Under the pieces are notes generated by a model. The model had not been told where the DNA came from. It made no database searches and worked only from the letters and a program-made list of their open reading frames with translations. From Treponema sp. (GTDB lineage: Bacteria > Spirochaetota > Spirochaetia > Treponematales > Breznakiellaceae), in NCBI GenBank assembly GCA_031255875.1, contig JAIRRR010000122.1, positions 1 through 8,789 on the forward strand: a stretch of 8,789 nucleotides of DNA. Direction: 5' to 3'. A program made the position numbers and the translations under genes. Shown piece after piece: positions 1 to 5,799 of the stretch (its first letter is position 1; each line of letters starts with the position of its first letter).

Positions 1-1
1 G

Positions 2-619
2 CCGGAATCCGTTGCCAAATCCGCGAAACGGGAATACGCTACCCTCGCGCCGGATTTCGGCTCCCTTTCCGCTGCCTCCACGCTGGACCTTTCGATCCTG
101 AGCAGCCGGCTTATCCTGCACAGCCGGCCCATGGAAATGCGGCGCGTCCTTACCCCGGTCCCGGCCGCGTCTTACTCGGGGATCATCATCATCGCGAGCG
201 GGGAGCTCCCGGTGCACGGGAGGAGGACCGGCGCCTTTGTAACGCCCTGCCTCTTCCCCAAGGTCTGGGATACGGACATGAACCTCGTCTACGACCGAAA
301 CATCCTCGATCCTGCCGGCGATAACAAGACGCCGGTACGTTACGCGGCCGAGGAGGACATTTTCCGGGACACCCCCTCAGGGCTTTCCCCGGAAATCAGC
401 GCCCTTGTGGGGAACAACCCCCTGCGGATAATCGCCCGGGGCGTCTTCGGCATACGCCCCACGGACCCTGTCATCGACCGCGAGGACGCCCTTGCAATAC
501 TTTCCGTGGAAAACAACCGCCGCCTCCTGCGCGAGGGCAAGGTGGTAATCGTGCTCGGCGACGAGGCGCTCGAAACGCGGTTTGACGGCGCGGCGCAAAA
601 CACGGCGGCTATTCGCTGA
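2..619 (+). CDS. LPP20/FlgP-like secreted protein, 3' part (5' end outside window)
   Basis: The frame is open from the first bases of the window to the TGA at 617-619, giving 205 visible residues, so the true start lies upstream; the ATG at 131 is internal. Two segments look structured. The first, around visible residues 57-98, begins YSGIIIIASGELP and continues to PKVWDTDMNLVYDR. The second, around residues 139-186, contains PLRIIARG, then IDREDALAIL, and ends with strand KVVIVL. From memory this matches the pattern of LPP20/FlgP-type exported lipoproteins, in which a YTGLIIDARG-like strand is followed by a residue run ending in an alternate-hydrophobic VVIVV strand. No signal peptide or lipobox can be judged because the N-terminus is missing. 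The gene converges on the minus-strand hydrolase and overlaps its stop by 11 nt. The coding call is fairly safe; the family call is tentative. Confidence 0.6.
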   Translation, partial: PESVAKSAKREYATLAPDFGSLSAASTLDLSILSSRLILHSRPMEMRRVLTPVPAASYSGIIIIASGELPVHGRRTGAFVTPCLFPKVWDTDMNLVYDRNILDPAGDNKTPVRYAAEEDIFRDTPSGLSPEISALVGNNPLRIIARGVFGIRPTDPVIDREDALAILSVENNRRLLREGKVVIVLGDEALETRFDGAAQNTAAIR

Positions 620-1229
620 GGATGCCCAGGGTAAAAGCAGGGCGCTTTTTCCTGTTCTGCTCGTAGAGGATTATCCCCGCGTTGAATTGGCGCTCGGCCT
701 CGAGAGTCGAGGGCGGCCCGTGGCCGGGGAACACGACGAAGTCCCCGGGCAGGGAAAGGAGCTTGCTCCGAATGGCGGTCATCTGGATGGCGGCCCCGTA
801 GGAGCTTGCCGTGGTCCCCACAAGCCCGGCGGTCATCGCGTCCCCGGTAAAGAGCCAGTTGCCGATTTTGTACACGGCGGAATCGGAAGAATGCCCCGGT
901 ACGGAAACCACCTCGATCCGGAAAGGCCCTATGTCGAGCAGATCCCCGTCCCGCACCACGTTTGTCCTGCAATCCATGACGATGTGATTCACCGCGTATA
1001 TTTCCGCGTTGTAGATACGCTTCAGGGTCCGCAGGCCCCGCACATGGCCCCTATGGTCGTGGGTGATGAGCACCCCCTTGAGCACATACTCGTTATGCTC
1101 GATGGAGTTGAGGACGTCGGCCCCCATTTCCCCGGGATCGATGATGATTGCCTCGCCGGGTATCGATTCCGAACCCAGTATATAACAGTTGGCAAAACCC
1201 GGAAGGCAGTAATGAAAAAAAATGCGCAT
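609..1229 (-). CDS. MBL-fold metallo-hydrolase (glyoxalase II-like) with altered HxHxDH motif
   Basis: This 206-aa protein has the metallo-beta-lactamase fold signatures in order: NCYILG near residue 14; IIIDPGE at 28-34; the first metal motif H57-D-H59-R-G61-H62; PGHSSDS with H113; LFTGDAM with the bridging D130; and FPGHGPPST with H170. The length and the final PGHGPPST match small cytoplasmic glyoxalase II-like hydrolases, which act on thioesters or related esters. The oddity is that the canonical HxHxDH reads HDHRGH: the Asp that normally binds the second metal is Gly (codon GGC, one base from GAC). Every other ligand is present, so the enzyme may be mononuclear or have shifted chemistry. 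The ATG at 1227-1229 has a weak G-rich ribosome site just upstream and lies 14 nt after the pentapeptide gene stop, so it is probably the last gene of the operon. The substrate is unknown. Confidence 0.88.
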   Translation of the reverse strand: MRIFFHYCLPGFANCYILGSESIPGEAIIIDPGEMGADVLNSIEHNEYVLKGVLITHDHRGHVRGLRTLKRIYNAEIYAVNHIVMDCRTNVVRDGDLLDIGPFRIEVVSVPGHSSDSAVYKIGNWLFTGDAMTAGLVGTTASSYGAAIQMTAIRSKLLSLPGDFVVFPGHGPPSTLEAERQFNAGIILYEQNRKKRPAFTLGILSE

Positions 1230-1243
1230 GCTAATACCCCCGG

Positions 1244-1831
1244 CTAAAGTTCCAGATCAAAAATCGCCTCCGCAGTATTGGAAGACTTGAAGGAGAGCCT
1301 TTCCTGGGTAATATTAAAAAAATGAGTCTTTTTCAGATTGCAGCCAACAAAATCGGAATCTGTAATGCCGGCGCTGATAAAACGGCTGTTGTAGAGGTTG
1401 GAATTGTTAAACGTACAGCCTTTAATAACCGCCCCCCCGTAGTTGACGTGCACAAGCTCCGAATTCTCAAAGGTGCAGTTCAGCATACGGCAGCCGGCAA
1501 AGGAAACAAACTGCAAGTCGCAGTTGGAAAAATCGCAGTTTTCAAAGCGGCTAAAGTCAAAGAAAACCATGCGCATAAAGGAGCCGGTGAAAAGGCACAT
1601 ATCGAAAGAAGCCCCGTTGAAATTACAGCCGAAATACTGACGGTGGGAAAAGTCCGTGCTCTCGAAATGGATGGAAGAGGCGCAGAGGTCCTTGACGACG
1701 CGCTGTTTTGAAATATGCTGCCCCAGCCGCGCCGCCTCCTTTTCCGGGTCCGCCACGTGGCAGGCGCAAAGCCGGGACCCGCTAATCGCCGGCGCCCCGC
1801 ACCCGGCCTCGCAAGGGGTAAGGGTGAACAT
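1244..1831 (-). CDS. Pentapeptide-repeat protein with N-terminal Cys/His knuckle
   Basis: Starting at the ATG at 1829-1831 gives 195 aa. Residues 7-25 hold C7-x3-C11-x10-C22-x2-H25, with an extra C24, a spacing like small zinc knuckles of the C..xGC..pa..xLCxxH type. Residues 56-171 carry a bulky hydrophobic residue (F, L, I, M or Y) at every fifth position, 24 times without a break. That defines a right-handed quadrilateral beta-helix of about six coils. Eight of the 24 inward-facing i-2 positions are Cys. No signal peptide or membrane segment is seen, so it is probably cytoplasmic. Pentapeptide proteins act as scaffolds or DNA mimics, but nothing here fixes a target. It lies between the PBP and MBL genes on the same strand, consistent with one operon. 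An upstream in-frame ATG at 1889-1891 would add 20 residues of poor composition; neither start has a clear ribosome site, so the start is uncertain. Confidence 0.85.
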   Translation of the reverse strand: MFTLTPCEAGCGAPAISGSRLCACHVADPEKEAARLGQHISKQRVVKDLCASSIHFESTDFSHRQYFGCNFNGASFDMCLFTGSFMRMVFFDFSRFENCDFSNCDLQFVSFAGCRMLNCTFENSELVHVNYGGAVIKGCTFNNSNLYNSRFISAGITDSDFVGCNLKKTHFFNITQERLSFKSSNTAEAIFDLEL

Positions 1832-1918
1832 AGCGTTATTGTAGCCGGACAGGCAGGGGGGATCAACCGCCCGCGCCCTATACGCCCGCATTGCCGGGGC
1901 GCTTGCCCTGCGTGTCCC

Positions 1919-3796
1919 CTACTCCAGTTCCAGGCGGATCACCATGCCCCGCTGGAACGCCGTCCCCGGGGGCGGGTACTGCCTTTTTACCCAGCCGTCG
2001 CCTTCCATTTCGATGACAAGGTCGTCGCGCAGCAGCAGGGGCAGGATCTGCCGCTTGGAATAGCCGGTAAAATCCGGCAGCAGGGTGTCTATCCTGGGTA
2101 TGTCCACGGGGGGGAGCGCGATATTCCCCGGATGATCCACCTGGGGGTTCCTGCCCCGGGGGATGCCCAGATAGTCCGCCAGGGCTTCCGCTGCCTCGCG
2201 CACCGGCGGGGCGGCGATGCGTCCGCCGAGGTACTCGCCCTTTGGCCGCACGATGACCAGGTACAGAACCAGCGAGGGGGTTTCCGCCGGAAGCAGGGCG
2301 ATGCAGCTCGCGATATAATCGGTCTCCGAATACCGGCCCGTGCGGGGGTCGGCAATCTGCGCGGTGCCGGTCTTGACCGCGAGCGACAGATCCCCCACGT
2401 TCGCCCGCCAGCCCGTGCCCGCATCGGAAGTGACGTCAACCATGTAAGACCGCATGTTCCGGGCGGTTTCGGCGGACAGGATGCGGCGGGGCGGGCCGGA
2501 CTCGTAATTGCGCGCCGTTTTGCCGTTCCAGCTTACGATACGCGAGACGATTTTCGGCGGGACCAGTATCCCGTCATTGGCGATAGCGGTGGCGGCCTGG
2601 AGCATTTGCAGGGCGGAGACGGAAATTTCCTGGCCCATGGCAATGGTGGGCTTGGACCGCTCGGACCAGCGGTCCGTGCTGTTCAGGATGCCGGCTGTCT
2701 CGCCGGGATTCCCCGCGCCGGTGCGGGAGCCGAACCCGAATGCTTTCAGGCTGTTGTAAAAGCCCGGTATGTCCATGTGGTCCGAGGCGTAGGCGACGCC
2801 GGCGTTGCAGGAATAGACGATGATGTCCCTGGCCGTGACCCTGCCGTGGCTCGCGAGGCAGTTGATCACGATCCGCTCCCCCCGCGCGGTGATCCGCTCG
2901 TAATGGCCGTTGCAGACAAAGACCGGATTATCCGCGCTGCCCCAGGAGTCCATCAGGGCGGCCAGGGAGTAAACTTTGAACACGGAACCGGGTTCGTAGG
3001 CCCAGATTGCCGGCCTGTCCATGCGGGATCTCGCGTCGGAATTGCGGATGTCGTTCGGGTCGAAATCCGGCAGGGAGGCGGAACCCAGAAGCTCCCCGCT
3101 CCTCGGATCCAGAGCCATGAGCATTACCGCCTCGGCCTGGTGTTCGGTGTAGATACGCCGGCCTATATCCTCCAGGATGTACTGCACGTTCGCGTCTATC
3201 GTGAGGACCACCTGGCTGCCGTTGGACCCCTCCGGGGCGAGTTCCGTCTCAAACGCGTATTCAATGCCCCCCAGGCCGTTGTGCTCGTCCCCCACAAAAC
3301 CGACAATCTGGCCGGCTATCCGCCCCTCCGGGTAGATCCTGCCCATAATATGCTCGATTCCGATGCCGGAAAGATCGCCTTTTTCCAGGGCGGCCTCGAT
3401 TTCCCGTACCGTGGGCTGTTCCACCTGTTTCTTCAGGTAGAGGAAGTCGCTGCGGGAGGCGTCTATCCTTTCGAGAATCTCGCCGCTGGTCATCTGAAGT
3501 ATGGGGGCCAGCTCCCGGCTCACCGCGACGGGGTTCTTCACGTCCGGCTTCCAGACCGTCACGTTCCCCAGCCGGGTTTGCAGGGCCAGGGTGCGGCCGT
3601 TCCGGTCCATAATCGAGCCCCGCTCCCAAAAGGCGCGGGGGGGGTTTACCGTATCAGGCGAGGGCGGGTTAAACATGAGCGCGGCATAGCGTACCAGCAC
3701 CACCACGGCCAGAATCCCGAAAACCGCCGCGAAAATAAGGAAGCGGAATCTGTTCAGCGGGGTCTTTGCGGATTCATACCCGGAATGCCAGTTCAT
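1919..3796 (-). CDS. Class B penicillin-binding protein (FtsI/SpoVD-like transpeptidase) with C-terminal PASTA domain
   Basis: This 625-aa peptidoglycan DD-transpeptidase cross-links stem peptides outside the inner membrane. A short cytoplasmic tail is followed by one membrane anchor at about residues 18-41. The dimerisation/pedestal domain includes RGSIMDRNG at 59-67. The transpeptidase domain has all three catalytic motifs: S271-V-F-K274 within EPGSVFK, S329-C-N331, and K475-T-G477 within VKTGTAQ. Residues about 571-625 form one PASTA domain (LLPDFTGYSKRQ to the C-terminus), a module that binds muropeptides or beta-lactams in SpoVD and PBP2x relatives. No glycosyltransferase domain is present, so a SEDS partner is expected elsewhere. 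The start ATG shares ATGA with the lepB stop (3793-3796), and AGGTG lies a few bases upstream, indicating translational coupling. Whether it serves division or elongation cannot be told here; it is not in a mur/mra cluster within this window. Confidence 0.95.
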   Translation of the reverse strand: MNWHSGYESAKTPLNRFRFLIFAAVFGILAVVVLVRYAALMFNPPSPDTVNPPRAFWERGSIMDRNGRTLALQTRLGNVTVWKPDVKNPVAVSRELAPILQMTSGEILERIDASRSDFLYLKKQVEQPTVREIEAALEKGDLSGIGIEHIMGRIYPEGRIAGQIVGFVGDEHNGLGGIEYAFETELAPEGSNGSQVVLTIDANVQYILEDIGRRIYTEHQAEAVMLMALDPRSGELLGSASLPDFDPNDIRNSDARSRMDRPAIWAYEPGSVFKVYSLAALMDSWGSADNPVFVCNGHYERITARGERIVINCLASHGRVTARDIIVYSCNAGVAYASDHMDIPGFYNSLKAFGFGSRTGAGNPGETAGILNSTDRWSERSKPTIAMGQEISVSALQMLQAATAIANDGILVPPKIVSRIVSWNGKTARNYESGPPRRILSAETARNMRSYMVDVTSDAGTGWRANVGDLSLAVKTGTAQIADPRTGRYSETDYIASCIALLPAETPSLVLYLVIVRPKGEYLGGRIAAPPVREAAEALADYLGIPRGRNPQVDHPGNIALPPVDIPRIDTLLPDFTGYSKRQILPLLLRDDLVIEMEGDGWVKRQYPPPGTAFQRGMVIRLELE

Positions 3797-4218
3797 TTAA
3801 CACCTATCACCTTTCCCACAATCCTGTCCGCCGGTACCGGCCCGTAAGAACGGGAGTCGTAGGAGTCCAGACTGTTGTCGCCCAGGGCGATGAACCGCGG
3901 CGGGATGCCGGATTTCGATGCCGACGGAGGCCCCGGCAGCTCTACGCAGCGTTTTACCGCTATACTGCCCTGGGGGGTGACGAACACCACCACGTCCCCG
4001 GTTTTCGGCAAGGACCAGCGCAGCAGGTATTTTTCCGTTCCGGGAAGGCGAAGCCCGTAGGCCAGGCGGTTTATTACCAGCACGTTCCCGTTTCTAATAG
4101 CCGGCTGCATGGACCGCCCGCTGGCAATCAAAAAATCGAAGAGAAAAAATTTCATCAGCACGGCCGCGAAAAGGGCGAGCAGGATTGCCCTTCCGGCATG
4201 GACGGCGTCTTTATCCAT
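3793..4218 (-). CDS. lepB: Signal peptidase I, compact form
   Basis: This 141-aa S26-family membrane serine protease removes signal peptides from exported proteins. It has one N-terminal membrane segment at about residues 11-32. The catalytic serine is S36 in SGRSMQP, the general base is K89 in VKRCVELPG, and the conserved GDNSLDSYDSRSYG box spans 113-126. All hallmark boxes are present, but the protein is short: it has a single anchor, a minimal loop between the Lys box and the GDN box, and no extra domain. The ATG at 4216-4218 directly follows an in-frame TGA (4219-4221), so no longer start in this frame is possible without crossing it. No Shine-Dalgarno is visible. It is the first gene of the minus-strand operon and overlaps the PBP start by 4 nt. 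It would serve the exported proteins encoded divergently, among many others. Confidence 0.95.
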   Translation of the reverse strand: MDKDAVHAGRAILLALFAAVLMKFFLFDFLIASGRSMQPAIRNGNVLVINRLAYGLRLPGTEKYLLRWSLPKTGDVVVFVTPQGSIAVKRCVELPGPPSASKSGIPPRFIALGDNSLDSYDSRSYGPVPADRIVGKVIGVK

Positions 4219-4227
4219 TCAATATGA

Positions 4228-4256
4228 AGTATAATGCTAAGAGCCAGTTGTGTCGA
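4228..4256 (-). promoter_or_regulatory. Sigma70-type promoter for the lepB-PBP operon
   Basis: On the minus strand, a -35-like TCGACA (4256-4251, 5 of 6 matches to TTGACA) is followed by exactly 17 bases and then a -10-like TATACT (4233-4228, 5 of 6 matches to TATAAT). The expected start point is about 4220-4222, only zero to a few bases before the lepB ATG at 4218. There is therefore almost no room for a ribosome site, which agrees with none being seen. Confidence 0.55.
4230..4235 (+). promoter_or_regulatory. Possible -10 element for the plus-strand operon
   Basis: A perfect TATAAT on the plus strand overlaps the -10 of the lepB promoter on the other strand. No acceptable -35 hexamer is seen 15-19 bases upstream, so this is only a candidate. 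If used, transcription would begin near 4242 and leave a leader of about 100 nt before the M23 gene. That leader contains a short inverted repeat, GCAAG/CTTGC at 4293-4308. Confidence 0.3.
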
Positions 4257-4343
4257 TAAACCATAGTAGGGGTCCCAAAAGGTTTCCTTAGAGCAAGGCT
4301 GTGCTTGCAGGAGCCGGCATTTCACAAAGTTTCGAGGATAGCT

Positions 4344-5621
4344 ATGTTAGACGCAATTGCCGCCCAGCATGTTGAGCGCCGTAAATACTCTTCAGTTCAC
4401 GCGCGGATATACCGGATTGACCAGATCAAACAGCATCCGGCCCGCAAGAAACACCTCCGCCCGAAAAGGGACCGGGGCGCCCTCTGGCGTCTCCCCGGAT
4501 CCTTCAGCGCCCTCCTTAAAAAAAAGGACGCCGCGCCGGACGGCCGGGGGCAGGAGATCCCCCCACGGGGAAAAGCCCCGTTTTTGCGGGGGGCGGCCGC
4601 CCTGAAAGCGGCCGGGGCAAAGCCCGCGTCTCCGGCAAAGGCATTTGCCAGACAGATACTCCCCCTTCTGGCGCTGCTTTTAACGGCCGCGTACGTCCTC
4701 TTTGCCGCCGACTGGCCCTGGGCAAAGCCCTGGGCAAAGCCCTGGGCAAAGGTCATTCCCGATCTCCCCCCCCTGATCAAGGCCCCGGAAGACACGCTCT
4801 TCGAACGCGACATGATCTCCTACGCGGGGCTGCTCCCGAATGGGCAGCAGGGCGACGGCGGCGAGGAGATCCCCCTGGATATGATGGAAACTTTTAAGTG
4901 GCAGAGCTACCGGGTGAAAAAAGGGGATTCGGTTTTCAAGGTAGCCCAGGATCACGCCGTCAGCATGGACGCCATTATCGCCTCCAACGGGATGTCGAAC
5001 GCGAAAAGACTCTACGAAGGCCAGGAAATCAAGATCCCCAACATGGACGGCATACCCTATACGGTAAAGCGGGGCGACAGCCTGCTTAAAATTTCAGGCT
5101 CCATGGGCGTCCCCCTTACGGCGATCCTGGACGCCAACGATATTGAAACCGACGACATTAGCCCCGGAACCGTGCTCTTCATTCCGGGCGCCCGGATGAA
5201 AACGGAGGACCTTAAGCTCGCCCTGGGGGAATTTTTCAAATACCCCATAACCGGGAAACTCAGTTCCCGCTTTGGCTGGAGGAACGATCCCTTTACCGGG
5301 GCAAGGCGCTACCATGCCGCCATTGATTTGGCGGCCCCTACGGGCACGACGGTCAAGGCTTCCATGGACGGCCGGGTGGCCACGGTGGGGTACAACGCTA
5401 CCTACGGGAAGTTTATTATTCTGAGCCACAGCAACAATTTTCAGACTCTGTATGCCCACCTGAGCGCGACTTCGGTCTCCCAGGGGGCCTATATCTCCCA
5501 GGGGGCCAAAATAGGGGAAGTGGGGAGCACCGGCTACAGCACCGGGCCCCACCTCCATTTTGCTGTATATAGAAACGGAAAAGCGGTGAATCCCCTTGAA
5601 TTTCTCAACGCCGGACTGTAA
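4344..5621 (+). CDS. Membrane-anchored LysM/M23 (LytM-type) peptidoglycan endopeptidase
   Basis: This 425-aa zinc metallopeptidase is predicted to bind and cut peptidoglycan peptides in the periplasm. A basic Pro/Ala-rich cytoplasmic segment of about 104 residues precedes one membrane helix at about 105-122. A PWAK triple repeat follows at 125-136. LysM domains sit at about 188-233 (YRVKKGDSVFKVA) and 238-281 (YTVKRGDSLLKIS). The M23 domain at about 302-420 keeps the zinc and catalytic residues: H324-x3-D328, H372 in YAHL, and H403-x-H405 in PHLHF. It is therefore probably an active enzyme rather than an EnvC/NlpD-type degenerate activator. The ATG at 4344 has GAGGA 5 nt upstream; the TTG at 4305 in the same frame lacks such a site. 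It opens the plus-strand operon, divergent from lepB and the PBP gene. A terminator-like hairpin lies within its 5' part at 4565-4585. Confidence 0.93.
   Translation: MLDAIAAQHVERRKYSSVHARIYRIDQIKQHPARKKHLRPKRDRGALWRLPGSFSALLKKKDAAPDGRGQEIPPRGKAPFLRGAAALKAAGAKPASPAKAFARQILPLLALLLTAAYVLFAADWPWAKPWAKPWAKVIPDLPPLIKAPEDTLFERDMISYAGLLPNGQQGDGGEEIPLDMMETFKWQSYRVKKGDSVFKVAQDHAVSMDAIIASNGMSNAKRLYEGQEIKIPNMDGIPYTVKRGDSLLKISGSMGVPLTAILDANDIETDDISPGTVLFIPGARMKTEDLKLALGEFFKYPITGKLSSRFGWRNDPFTGARRYHAAIDLAAPTGTTVKASMDGRVATVGYNATYGKFIILSHSNNFQTLYAHLSATSVSQGAYISQGAKIGEVGSTGYSTGPHLHFAVYRNGKAVNPLEFLNAGL
4565..4585 (+). terminator. Terminator-like hairpin inside the M23 gene
   Basis: A perfect 6-bp stem (ACGGGG at 4565-4570 and CCCCGT at 4576-4581) with loop AAAAG is followed by T residues to 4585. 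The shape is that of an intrinsic terminator in the plus direction; in the minus direction there is no T-run. It lies about 220 nt after the start codon. The T-run is short, so efficiency is uncertain and chance is possible in GC-rich coding DNA. Confidence 0.3.
4716..4751 (+). repeat. Tandem 12-bp repeat, three exact copies (encodes PWAK x3)
   Basis: The unit CCCTGGGCAAAG occurs three times head to tail without a mismatch, in frame within the LysM/M23 gene. It encodes Pro-Trp-Ala-Lys three times immediately outside the predicted membrane helix. Copy number could vary by replication slippage without breaking the frame. Confidence 0.95.
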
Positions 5622-5657
5622 ACTTATACATATTGAAAAAAAGATACCGAGGGGAAC

Positions 5658-5789
5658 ATGCGCAAACTTGTTTTTATATTAATTGCATTTATTGCTGCGG
5701 CAACCCTTATCAAGGCGCTGGATTCGGAAAGCAGCCTTGTGGGCCTTGCCGCAGAATCGCCGGGTATAAACCTTAACCAGGGGCGTTAA
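5658..5789 (+). CDS. Small exported protein (43 aa), possibly the front half of a frameshifted gene
   Basis: The ATG at 5658 follows a good ribosome site (GAGG at 5649-5652, spacer 5 nt) and reads 43 codons to TAA at 5787-5789. The protein starts MRKLVFILIAFIAAATL, a typical n-region and hydrophobic h-region of a signal peptide or anchor, with possible cleavage after the Ala at residue 20. About 23 polar residues then follow, ending GINLNQGR. It lies 36 nt after the M23 gene, in the same operon. I do not recognise a family. The ORF stops abruptly just after a GGGG run (5780-5783). Skipping one G there would continue the protein into the coiled-coil ORF that follows, so this may be the N-terminal half of one 109-aa exported protein. 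Confidence 0.6.
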   Translation: MRKLVFILIAFIAAATLIKALDSESSLVGLAAESPGINLNQGR

Positions 5790-5799
5790 TTTTACCGTG

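Noticed and set aside
340..972. Minus-strand open frame spanning the convergent junction.
   Set aside because: It overlaps both the secreted-protein gene and the MBL gene, has low-complexity Arg-rich composition and no motif.
1832..1891. Longer start (ATG 1889-1891) for the pentapeptide protein.
   Set aside because: The extra 20 residues are not domain-like and the start has no clear ribosome site; the Cys/His motif begins just after the shorter start. Not firmly excluded.
1715..3847. Long plus-strand open frame (710 codons) opposite the PBP gene.
   Set aside because: It is the antisense shadow of a PBP with all three catalytic motifs and a PASTA domain; the shadow protein has no recognisable motif and is rich in Gly/Arg/Pro/His as expected from a GC-rich reverse frame.
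4293..4308. Inverted repeat GCAAG/CTTGC in the leader of the M23 gene.
   Set aside because: Only 5 bp of stem with no T-run or conserved riboswitch-like structure; likely chance.
4305..4343. TTG start giving a 13-residue longer M23 protein.
   Set aside because: The ATG at 4344 has GAGGA 5 nt upstream, whereas the TTG has no ribosome site.
4397..4813. Minus-strand open frame (138 codons) within the M23 gene.
   Set aside because: Antisense shadow of the basic tail and PWAK repeat; its own repeats (AQGF-type) come from the same tandem DNA.
5602..5630. Possible internal promoter (TTCTCA, 17 bases, TATACA) before the small exported protein.
   Set aside because: Only 4 of 6 matches in each hexamer within an AT-rich patch; too weak to list.
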